Shown one piece after another: positions 10,304 through 18,404 of a stretch of DNA of 64,000 nt. The notes beneath the pieces are model-generated. The model was not told the DNA's origin, did not search any database, and worked only from the letters and a program-made list of their open reading frames with translations. The number at the start of each line of letters is the position of its first letter. Position 1 is the first letter of the stretch. The DNA comes from Saprospiraceae bacterium. Its GTDB lineage: Bacteria; Bacteroidota; Bacteroidia; Chitinophagales; Saprospiraceae. The stretch spans positions 472,501-536,500 of the forward strand of contig JADJWV010000002.1 in the NCBI GenBank assembly GCA_016716185.1, given 5' to 3'. The position numbers and the translations under genes are program-made.

Positions 10304-11761
10304 TCACTTAATCAATTGGATCCAATTGGAATAAGTTTTACCCCTATCTATGAATTTCAAGATGTATAAACCGTTGTTTAAGTCGTTTAAATCGATCATC
10401 ATTTCAGGAGTGGTTAACTTTTTTAGTCTTTTTAACTCACGTCCATTTATATCGTAAACACAAATTAAAATTTCATAGTTCTGAAAGTTATCTGAAAAGT
10501 TAGTATTAAAGATCCCTGAGCTGGGATTGGGATATATGAAATATAATTTCTCATCGATTTCTAAATTAGATAACAAGATATTTCCGTTACAATCAAGTAC
10601 CGTATAAAATCCCTGATGCAACCCATTCTTGAAGTAGTCAAAAATACTTCCTGAGATCAATAATTTGCAAGAATCAAAATAGATGATATCCAATGCTCTG
10701 AAGTAATAGTCTCCACCATATCGCTTCCTCCAAATTTCATTTATACCGTTAAATTTGGAAACGTTAAAATAACTAGGAGAACTCACTTTAAAAGTACCTA
10801 ATTCTTCCCCTTCATTTACAACGGTATAATAGTATCCATTTTCTCCAGGTGTAAGTGAAGGGTCCAATTTCATTATATTATCAGGATTTGAATTAATGGA
10901 AAAAGAATCCATATAAATGGAATCGGCTTTGTATTTGATACTATATGTTAATAGTTCAAAGAAATTAGGAATATTGTACGGTACTGCGTCTACAGCATAA
11001 ATTGTTGTGGAATCGTGAACAAACAATTCAGGTCTGTTGGCAGTAACATTGCCATTAATTATGGGATCAAATAATTTCAACGAATTTCGGAATACAATAT
11101 TCAAATTTGTGTCAACAATAGAAACTAATTGATTTGCACCAGTAATTATAAATCTGTTCTCAGAAATTGGAACAACCTGATGAATCCACCTGTGATGAAA
11201 TAGCAATGGAGCGGGTTCTGTTAAAGGGCCACGATCAATCTCAATTGGATTAGCTATATTTCCAGAATCATCTATTTTTAACAATAAAATCTTAATTACT
11301 GGCAAACCTCCTTTGATGAAATTTATACACATGTAATTAGTTTTTTGATGTTTAAATGCCTTTGTATGGTAATAGCCATCCAATGGTCCTGAAATATTCA
11401 AACTATCAATGTAGGTGACTTGTTTAGTTATTCGACTTATGGAGATTGAAAAAATCTTGTAATTATTTTCAATTTCTTTAATTACGAGTGCGGTTGATTC
11501 ATTTCCATTTGTTGATAGGATGCCTAGTGGATAAGTATTCTCAGTAAATAGCCAACTAAATCCGATCTCTTCCAAATTCCAATTTCCCATAGGTCTGATT
11601 GAACCAATAGAAAAAATGGAATTAAGAAAGACTTCTCCATTCAGAAAATAACTGCGATGAAAATAGTTATCGAAACTATCTCCAGAAACATTTAATCTCA
11701 GATCTTGGGCGAGAGTAAGCCAGGGAAATATAAAGGAATAAATTAAATTTATTGTCTTCAT
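10304..11761 (-). CDS. Secreted protein of unknown function with T9SS sorting domain
   Basis: A 485-residue protein with a signal peptide (about residues 1-19, ending TLAQ) and a C-terminal T9SS type A sorting domain from FIYPNPSSG (about 405) to SNWIQLIK. The middle has repeated beta-rich segments such as NRFIITGANQLVSIVD and YFDSCKLLISGSIFDYF, resembling a beta-propeller, but I recognise no family. It lies 60 bp downstream of the 11822-12523 gene on the same strand, with a hairpin between. It is AT-rich like the neighbouring accessory genes. Probably surface-attached or released. Confidence 0.7.
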   Translation of the reverse strand: MKTINLIYSFIFPWLTLAQDLRLNVSGDSFDNYFHRSYFLNGEVFLNSIFSIGSIRPMGNWNLEEIGFSWLFTENTYPLGILSTNGNESTALVIKEIENNYKIFSISISRITKQVTYIDSLNISGPLDGYYHTKAFKHQKTNYMCINFIKGGLPVIKILLLKIDDSGNIANPIEIDRGPLTEPAPLLFHHRWIHQVVPISENRFIITGANQLVSIVDTNLNIVFRNSLKLFDPIINGNVTANRPELFVHDSTTIYAVDAVPYNIPNFFELLTYSIKYKADSIYMDSFSINSNPDNIMKLDPSLTPGENGYYYTVVNEGEELGTFKVSSPSYFNVSKFNGINEIWRKRYGGDYYFRALDIIYFDSCKLLISGSIFDYFKNGLHQGFYTVLDCNGNILLSNLEIDEKLYFIYPNPSSGIFNTNFSDNFQNYEILICVYDINGRELKRLKKLTTPEMMIDLNDLNNGLYILKFIDRGKTYSNWIQLIK

Positions 11762-11779
11762 AGATTAATTGATTTTAAA

Positions 11780-11808
11780 ACCAGTGCACGTCAGTTGTGT
11801 GCACTGGT
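11780..11808 (-). terminator. Hairpin between two secreted-protein genes
   Basis: A perfect 10-bp stem, ACCAGTGCAC/GTGCACTGGT, with a 9-base loop. On the minus strand it is followed by TTTT. It probably terminates or attenuates transcription from the 11822-12523 gene before the 10304-11761 gene. Confidence 0.5.
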
Positions 11809-11821
11809 AGTTAATTTTTGT

Positions 11822-12523
11822 TCATTCATTGTTATCGTAAACCGGAATTCCAACCTTATAGTAAAAATACCAATAATAGTTATAATATGGATAACTTGGA
11901 AAGAAATTATAGCTAGCAATATTAAAACCAATTCTCATGTAACCTTGTGGCAGATAAGAATCCTCAATTTCTTCGAGAACATCAAGATAGTCTTGTTGGT
12001 CTTGTGCTGTTAAACAAAGTGGTTTGCTATTTTCACAGTCTTGTTTATAATGCCAAAAGTCAACATCAGAAACTTCAATTAAGCCAAATGCCCAATCATC
12101 ATAAACGTCGTTATAACAACTACCAATAACTCCAAATTCTTTAATATTTTTAAAGTAAAGGAGATTATTGGGTTGCGCTATGTTCATAAATGATCTAGCA
12201 ACCCTGCCACAACCTCCACCTCCTAGGTCAGTTGAACCATTGCACCAATTTCCTGGAATGATGGCCCCGTTATTTTTTAAGCCACCATTTGGTCGCAATG
12301 AATCCTGAAATCCGAATGAAAGTTCGCTAGTGACATTAGACATTACTTCCACAAGGTTATTTCTTAAATTTAAATCAATCACTTTAGGATCTGCTCCTTC
12401 ATCAATAATCTCCTGGACCATACTGTCTATTCGAGATTGTTCCGTGGTTGAAATAATACCATTTGTGTGGGTGAAACTGAATGTGTCTACCTGAGGTATT
12501 GAAACAACGGTTGTGAATGTCAA
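11822..12523 (-). CDS. Unrecognised protein, probably 5'-truncated
   Basis: A frame of 233 codons with no relative I recognise. It is rich in D, N and aromatic residues, with cysteine pairs (GGGGCGR, NSKPLCL) and a Tyr/Phe-rich C-terminus (YPYYNYYWYFYYK). It has no ATG at its 5' end: the first start is TTG 12523, three codons after a stop, and the first internal ATG is at residue 35. There is no signal peptide, unlike all its neighbours. The 5' end coincides within 6 bp with a 73-bp repeat that also lies upstream of the 15781 gene. It may be the remnant of a secreted protein whose N-terminus was lost. Confidence 0.5.
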   Translation of the reverse strand: MTFTTVVSIPQVDTFSFTHTNGIISTTEQSRIDSMVQEIIDEGADPKVIDLNLRNNLVEVMSNVTSELSFGFQDSLRPNGGLKNNGAIIPGNWCNGSTDLGGGGCGRVARSFMNIAQPNNLLYFKNIKEFGVIGSCYNDVYDDWAFGLIEVSDVDFWHYKQDCENSKPLCLTAQDQQDYLDVLEEIEDSYLPQGYMRIGFNIASYNFFPSYPYYNYYWYFYYKVGIPVYDNNE

Positions 12524-12590
12524 GTTTTTTTAGTTAAAAGTGAAGAAAATCAGGGTTTACCCTGAGGGTTATGGGAGGGTATTGTATTTT
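12518..12590 (-). repeat. 73-bp upstream repeat, copy 1, with CTCAGGGTAAACCCTGA core
   Basis: This 73-bp segment matches 18170-18242 at 67 of 73 positions by my alignment. Its core, read on the minus strand, is CTCAGGGTAAACCCTGATTTT; the 16-bp inverted repeat lies at 12550-12565. Like copy 2, it sits upstream of a minus-strand gene. This suggests a shared leader or operator, or a mobile short repeat. Confidence 0.75.
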
Positions 12591-12699
12591 AAAAAATGAA
12601 AATGGGAAAAGGCCGAAGGCACTCTTCCGTATCTCTCTATGGCCAATTTGGAATTGCGTTTGTTACATATGAACTTATTTCAAAATGGTCATAAAATCC

Positions 12700-12715
12700 C
12701 TAACGAACGTTCGTA
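12700..12715. repeat. Dispersed palindrome site 3
   Basis: CTAACGAACGTTCGTA lies in the 305-bp gap between the 11822-12523 gene and the 3' end of the FG-GAP gene. Apart from this site and the 73-bp repeat the gap holds nothing I can assign. Confidence 0.6.
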
Positions 12716-12828
12716 TCTTATAACATTTTTTATGTATAATGTTACGCGAAATATTGATCTCAGACCAAAATTAAAGTTGGTTTGATTTGAAGCAAAAACA
12801 TTTTGGCTTCCGGTGTTTAATTTTTCAT

Positions 12829-15723
12829 TTATATCTTCAAAAAAATCAATTGTTGTGAACCAGGCGAGCTGTGGATAGACAGCATGTAGAGACCGGAGAT
12901 CAGGTGACTGACATCAACATCCAAAATATTATGGTTTTCAGCAGGTAAAATATTTTTCATGACCAGACGACCATGAAGGTCTCTGATCTCCATGACTTGT
13001 TCAGTAGGAACAGCAAATTGGAATTGAATGAAAAGTTTATCTGAAACCGGATTGGGATGGACATGGACTCTTTGATTTTTATTTTCAATGGTCTTGCTTA
13101 TTATGATAGGCAGACAATAAGAAGTATCTGTACAAGGAGGCGTGGTGATAATCACCGCATAGCTGCCATCTTTATTGGGAATAAATATTTTATCAGTTGC
13201 ACCTGGTATGACTGCGAACTGATCATTGCAATCTACCCATTGATATGTAGCCACACTATCCAGAGCAATGAGCGAATTTGCCAGTTTAGTGATATTGGTA
13301 TCCATTGCAATGATGTCCAGATCAAGTTCGATCAGACTGTCGCAAGCCTGGCGATTGCGCAATTTGATAAAATACTTACCGCCTTCTGTATAGACCTTAT
13401 CATTAAATCCGAATGTTCTGCAAGCCGTAGTTTGAATGACTGTGTCACTGCTGTGGCGAATGCTTAGATTGAGGATTACCATACTGTCGCAACCATTTGC
13501 AGATTGAAAGTGGTTTATGAAAATTCCGTTTTCCCGGTACACCAAACCATTCCAGTTCAAACTATCGCAGACATTTAAGTTTTGCATGGTGAACACGGTA
13601 TCCCTGACGTTCAAATCGAGAATGGAAATAATGCTGTCACATCCGTTGGCATTGTATGAAGTATGCACATATCTTCCCTGAAGGGTCAACAGGGTATCAA
13701 AAAACCGGTAAGCATTGCCATTGCAAACGGAAGCTGATATGAGTTCTGTTTTTGGAATGTCAGTAGTATGGAAATAATTATCCGTGTAATCGCATTCAAC
13801 AGCCGAAAAGTCTTTAGGATCGAGCATGCCATTGGTATTGCGACTTGTATTTACTACCATGTGCAGATCATGGATTGATGATGCCTTGAATGTAAACTGT
13901 TCACCGACCAAACTATCTCCGGGATTTAATGGAATTTTTGTGTAATAGATTCCCAGCAAACTACCAGATAATGAAGGATCGCCATTGTAAAATGCAATGG
14001 GTAGATTGGAATTTACCCCTGAGGATGCATTCTTGTTGTTAAAAACATCAAATTCTACAGTATATTCTTCCAGCACTGGATCATAATGAATGCAATTGAT
14101 TTTACCCCACACACTTGCAGCGGCGACTTTATACATACCGTTGCTGTCGAGCAGGGATTCCTGTTGTAGAAAATTATTATACTTCCCGTTTTTGTATGTT
14201 GCATGATTTTTAACAATCGTTGGTACCGTAAGATCATCGTTTATAAACAGTGGATTGTAGGCATACTGATTCCACACGCTTCGTGCTGGTGCCCAGCCCG
14301 GCAGGCTGTCGGGAGAGCCAAAAGCAGTGAGATAGCCTTGCGTTATATTCTGTGGCCAGGGTCCTATGCCTCCGCATACGGTACAAATTTGTGCATTACC
14401 TTTTTTGCCAATATCTGCAATTATAGGGTATTCTCCATATGTTCCTGCTATACATCTTATACTATCAATGATTTGTGGCGGATTCACACTTCCATCAATG
14501 ATTAATAGATTAAAATGATCCCGATAAATAATTTCTTGGATACCATCTCCATTCAGATCAAAAGTTGTTATTCCTGTTGATGCTCCAGTATCCTGAACTA
14601 CTAATGACCACTTTAACTTAAAGATGAATGTACCATCGTATTCAAAATTGTGTATTGACTTGTGTTTGCTCACTAAAATATTGGGAATACCATTTCCGTC
14701 AATATCAGAGATAGTAGGACAACTGTTAGGGTTATCAATTCCTGGAATGAAATTTTGTGCCAGCAAAATGGGAACATCATTATTAAGAGTGTATGAATAA
14801 ATTTTTGATTTAGTATCTCGGTTTCCATAAGTGACGATCACATCTAATTTTCCGTCTCTATTTATATCTGCTACAGCTGTTTTGCCATCAAAAAAACTTC
14901 CATCTATTTTTATGTTAATGGGAATCATTTGATTACCAGCCATGCCATTTGGATTTGTGATTATAATTTTATATATACTATACCCTGCCGCTAGTTCCAA
15001 ATCATTAGGATTATCATCAAGCTGAGCTGCAACACTTACTGAATTTGTAATGTAACCTTCATCATGCTCGCCCTCTCCATTTGAACCACCATGCAACAAT
15101 AATTTTCCGGTTTGTCCATTAAATATCCGGTTGTTGCAATATATCTCAGTCTTGCCATCTTGATTAAAGTCCGCGACAGCCAATTGTGGTATCCAATCAA
15201 TATCATAATCAGTATTATAAATGTATTTATCAGATATCCATTTCAACTTTCCTGTGTAATCATAACACAATAAACTATTCTTGTAAGGAAATTTACCATC
15301 AACTATTGAGGAAATTATAATATCATTGATTCCATCGTTATCAACATCTGCAATGACAGGAGTTAAATCAGATTGAAATGCCTCACAATAAAATTTGGCA
15401 TTTAGGCTTCCGTCTCTCCCACTATAAAAATGTGTAACTGCTGTATCAGGTTTAAAAATATCTAATGATTTAATACCTCTCATAAGTATTTCTGGAATGC
15501 AATCTCCATCGATGTCCGCTAACAGTGGAACTTGACGTGTTGAGCCCAATTCTTTAGATTCCCATTTTTTTTCAATGCGAATGGGTGGTTTAATATATTT
15601 TTTTAGAATATAACATTTGCTTGTATCCGAAAGGTCATAGCTGCAAAGACTTTCTTGACCATGATTGGAGATTGGAATACATAAAATACTAAATGCAAAC
15701 AATAAATATTTATTGGAAATCAT
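12829..15723 (-). CDS. Large secreted FG-GAP/VCBS repeat protein with T9SS sorting domain
   Basis: A 964-residue exported protein. After a signal peptide (about 1-22), residues 50-450 hold at least six FG-GAP/VCBS-type repeats with calcium-binding-like loops such as ADIDGDCIPEILM, ADVDNDGINDIII, ADFNQDGKTEIYC, ADINRDGKLDVIV and FDLNGDGIQEIIY, indicating an integrin-like beta-propeller. A CARDB-like beta domain follows (about 540-650). Then come three copies of a roughly 45-residue unit ending CDS(I/M/L)..LDL (about 660-800). The T9SS type A domain begins VHPNPVSDK near 885. It is probably a cell-surface or released adhesin-like protein; the ligand is unknown. Confidence 0.85.
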   Translation of the reverse strand: MISNKYLLFAFSILCIPISNHGQESLCSYDLSDTSKCYILKKYIKPPIRIEKKWESKELGSTRQVPLLADIDGDCIPEILMRGIKSLDIFKPDTAVTHFYSGRDGSLNAKFYCEAFQSDLTPVIADVDNDGINDIIISSIVDGKFPYKNSLLCYDYTGKLKWISDKYIYNTDYDIDWIPQLAVADFNQDGKTEIYCNNRIFNGQTGKLLLHGGSNGEGEHDEGYITNSVSVAAQLDDNPNDLELAAGYSIYKIIITNPNGMAGNQMIPINIKIDGSFFDGKTAVADINRDGKLDVIVTYGNRDTKSKIYSYTLNNDVPILLAQNFIPGIDNPNSCPTISDIDGNGIPNILVSKHKSIHNFEYDGTFIFKLKWSLVVQDTGASTGITTFDLNGDGIQEIIYRDHFNLLIIDGSVNPPQIIDSIRCIAGTYGEYPIIADIGKKGNAQICTVCGGIGPWPQNITQGYLTAFGSPDSLPGWAPARSVWNQYAYNPLFINDDLTVPTIVKNHATYKNGKYNNFLQQESLLDSNGMYKVAAASVWGKINCIHYDPVLEEYTVEFDVFNNKNASSGVNSNLPIAFYNGDPSLSGSLLGIYYTKIPLNPGDSLVGEQFTFKASSIHDLHMVVNTSRNTNGMLDPKDFSAVECDYTDNYFHTTDIPKTELISASVCNGNAYRFFDTLLTLQGRYVHTSYNANGCDSIISILDLNVRDTVFTMQNLNVCDSLNWNGLVYRENGIFINHFQSANGCDSMVILNLSIRHSSDTVIQTTACRTFGFNDKVYTEGGKYFIKLRNRQACDSLIELDLDIIAMDTNITKLANSLIALDSVATYQWVDCNDQFAVIPGATDKIFIPNKDGSYAVIITTPPCTDTSYCLPIIISKTIENKNQRVHVHPNPVSDKLFIQFQFAVPTEQVMEIRDLHGRLVMKNILPAENHNILDVDVSHLISGLYMLSIHSSPGSQQLIFLKI

Positions 15724-15743
15724 AGTTGTCTATTAAATAAAGA

Positions 15744-15771
15744 AGGGCAAGTTCAAAATGTAACTTGCCCT
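15744..15771 (-). terminator. Intrinsic terminator after the 15781-18096 gene
   Basis: Stem AGGGCAAGTT/AACTTGCCCT with an 8-base loop, followed on the minus strand by TTCTTTATTT. It separates this gene from the FG-GAP gene downstream. Confidence 0.65.
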
Positions 15772-15780
15772 ACCATTGAA

Positions 15781-18096
15781 TTAAGGTTTAATAAATTTTA
15801 AGACTGCAACTTCACCTAAAGCATTTTTATATCTTAAAAGATACAAGCCGGCAGGTATTGAACATTTTATGACATGTTCAGGACCTATGAAGTTTTCTGA
15901 TAAAATGCGTTTTCCGGAAGCGTTGAAGATCTCGAATTCCGTTTTTTCCATAGAGGAACCAATGATCCATTCATCCGATGTGACGGGATTGGGATATACT
16001 TCTACTTCCTTTAAAAACTTAGACTGTGATTTCGAAGTGTTGCCTCCAAATTCTTCTCTTGTTAAGCAGTCTTCAGGTTTTCGAATTTTGAACACTTTGT
16101 AACAGCCTGTGTTTGGACATTCACAAGTATAAGGAATGACTTCACCACAGGAATATATCATGAAAATTCGCTCTGGTTCAAAAAAAGGACCCAAAGGATT
16201 ACTAAATGGACCTTCTACGAGGTTCAAATTGCCAGGTAGAAAACTCTTATAACAAGGATAGGGGGCATCGCTTACATTAAATTCTACGGTATAAGAATAA
16301 TTGCCATTGCCATTATCGATACAGTGAAGGCCATCAAAATATGCTTCAAGATCGCAATTTTTATAATTGCCGTTGTTGCAGGGCTTTGGAGGGCAAATAT
16401 CAAATTGCCCACCACAAATGGGATTACCAGGACAATATGGCACATAGCCAATACTTAAGGATATGCAATCTTGATTACTTACTTGACCGCCTGAAATAGA
16501 ATAAGTGTAGTTAAATTGGTATTCATCCTGCCCGATTAGCCAACAATCCCCAACAGGCGGAACAGGTCCCGGGACAAAGATATCATAAGACCAGGTTCCC
16601 GTAGCCGAATCACATTGAATATTGCTGATCTTGACTTTAGAAAGTGCCGAACAACCGGAGCAGTAATCAGGTGGTATGATCTGGAAAGTATCGGGGCAAC
16701 CCCCATAAAATAAAGTCAACACCCAACTTCCTTCCTGAATTAAGAAAGGTCCAAGGTTGTAAGTTCCATTCCCATAACCATCGGTTTTTAAGAAATAACG
16801 TCCGGATTCATCCGGATAAGGATCATCCATAGCTCTTTCTAATCTCCAATGTCTGTTGTCTGCATTGGAAATGGTGAAGCTCACATAATAGTAATCATCA
16901 GAAAACACATTGTTGGTGGGATGATTTCGGTTACAATCGCCAATAATGATGTCCACTTCCGGAATGCCAAAATCATTCTCACAGATCTCCACTGCATTGG
17001 TAGGTACATCCGGAAGAAAGTTGCCGGAATTATTTTTAAATTTAAGATAGGCGATGACATCGCGACAAGTAGCGTTTGGACTTTGAAAATCAGATTTGAC
17101 GATTCTAAAGGAAAATGTTTTGCTAATTGTGTCTATGTTCATCCCGTAAATATTAAATCCAGGAACCAAAATGGAATCCAATATGGTATACCCTTCTATC
17201 GTCGGTGTGGTATACCTTCCTTTAATGGTGATGGAATCGCCGTCACAGGACACAATAATATAAGGTTTTTTGTCGAGAGTACCGGAACCATAACTGCTGT
17301 TGTCGCATTCTTCGCAGATGCCGTCGATGTAGACGTAGCCAAAATGTTGGCCTGGGGCGCAATCAGCGGCAGTTATTTCTAATGTGGCTATTTCTCCCAC
17401 CTTATCTTTTGGAATCAAAATTCTGTGGCATGCCCAATCTGTATATTTCAAAGTGTCTGATTCTCCATAACAAAGAGAATCAAAAGGATTACAACCTGAA
17501 ATAAGGTCTCTTGGTTTTTCTTTAGCTTGGAAGCTAATTCCATCGAAGCACAAATCATCGCTCACTGCGAGATCGCATCGAATGCTAAAAAAAGGTTGTT
17601 GGTCGATATGTTCGTTGGGGTTTTCCAAAACCGCAGAATACCAAACGGTGAAATCTCGATTTTCCTCTGTCACCAGAAATCTTTTCTTAATTCTGTTTAT
17701 TTCTCCAAAGTGGCTACAATCACCATTGTGGCTGCAGAAGCTGTTTAGCAATAGAGATTTGGAACCAAAAACTGTTCTACTAACATTTACAACCGGATCT
17801 ACCCCTCCGTTTACTATCTCAAATCTATGTAAAGCCGGCATAGACCATATCGAAAAAGTTACCGGATTGCCATTTCTTAATGGTGTACAAGACGAACTAC
17901 CAGTTCCATCATTATAAAAACTAGCCCGAAATCCAAAATAATATAAAAACCCATTCTCAAACCCACCATTATCACAGACCAAAGTGTCTTGACTTTTCGA
18001 TATTCCAGGCAGGGCAATCATTAAAAGTAAAAGAAGTTGTTTAAGGTAAACTACGCATGATTTCGTAGATGGGGGGGGTAGAAGTAAACCTACCAA
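15781..18096 (-). CDS. Secreted cysteine-rich protein with T9SS sorting domain; start disrupted by a C8 tract
   Basis: A 771-residue frame with a hydrophobic signal segment (YLKQLLLLLMIALPG) and a cysteine-rich body (for example GICEECDNS, CSGCSALSK, CPGNPICGGQFDICPPKPC) with no family I recognise. It ends in a T9SS type A domain (VYPNPVTSD to LKFIKP). The only start in frame before the signal segment is TTG 18096. Upstream ATGs at 18115 and 18103 share another frame, and the two frames meet at a run of eight C on the coding strand (18071-18078). With seven C the ATGs would join the signal peptide in frame. This suggests either a phase-variable gene in its off state or a one-base sequencing error. 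Confidence 0.7.
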   Translation of the reverse strand: MVGLLLPPPSTKSCVVYLKQLLLLLMIALPGISKSQDTLVCDNGGFENGFLYYFGFRASFYNDGTGSSSCTPLRNGNPVTFSIWSMPALHRFEIVNGGVDPVVNVSRTVFGSKSLLLNSFCSHNGDCSHFGEINRIKKRFLVTEENRDFTVWYSAVLENPNEHIDQQPFFSIRCDLAVSDDLCFDGISFQAKEKPRDLISGCNPFDSLCYGESDTLKYTDWACHRILIPKDKVGEIATLEITAADCAPGQHFGYVYIDGICEECDNSSYGSGTLDKKPYIIVSCDGDSITIKGRYTTPTIEGYTILDSILVPGFNIYGMNIDTISKTFSFRIVKSDFQSPNATCRDVIAYLKFKNNSGNFLPDVPTNAVEICENDFGIPEVDIIIGDCNRNHPTNNVFSDDYYYVSFTISNADNRHWRLERAMDDPYPDESGRYFLKTDGYGNGTYNLGPFLIQEGSWVLTLFYGGCPDTFQIIPPDYCSGCSALSKVKISNIQCDSATGTWSYDIFVPGPVPPVGDCWLIGQDEYQFNYTYSISGGQVSNQDCISLSIGYVPYCPGNPICGGQFDICPPKPCNNGNYKNCDLEAYFDGLHCIDNGNGNYSYTVEFNVSDAPYPCYKSFLPGNLNLVEGPFSNPLGPFFEPERIFMIYSCGEVIPYTCECPNTGCYKVFKIRKPEDCLTREEFGGNTSKSQSKFLKEVEVYPNPVTSDEWIIGSSMEKTEFEIFNASGKRILSENFIGPEHVIKCSIPAGLYLLRYKNALGEVAVLKFIKP
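18071..18078 (-). repeat. C8 homopolymer tract at the start of a secreted-protein gene
   Basis: Eight G on the plus strand (C8 on the coding strand) between the upstream ATG codons and the signal-peptide core of the 15781-18096 gene. Loss of one base or gain of two would fuse the ATG frame to the main frame. Confidence 0.7.
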
Positions 18097-18169
18097 AGGA
18101 CATAGTCTTTACCATGGTAGTGGTTTTAGTGGCTAAACAATATGCGAATATAATACATGCCAGGGAGCT

Positions 18170-18242
18170 TGTCAAGTTTTTTTAGTTAAATGTGTTGAAA
18201 ATCAGGGTTTACCCTGAGGCTTATGGGGGGGTATTGCATTTT
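18170..18242 (-). repeat. 73-bp upstream repeat, copy 2
   Basis: The same 73-bp length as the copy at 12518-12590, with six mismatches by my reading. The 16-bp core inverted repeat TCAGGGTTTACCCTGA is at 18202-18217. It lies 55 bp before the upstream ATG of the minus-strand 15781-18096 gene. The remainder of 18116-18404, shared with the divergent 18405 gene, shows nothing else I can name. Confidence 0.75.
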
Positions 18243-18404
18243 CTCAAAACGTATTTTACACTTCCGAGCTGCGCTGGTGAATATTGTCAATTCATTATTT
18301 ATTATCTTATACCGGGATTCTAACTTTCCAATTTTTTTGTATTTTAGCATGGCCATAGCGGCATTTATGTACTAGGTATTTTTATTTATTTATAATACTG
18401 AGCT

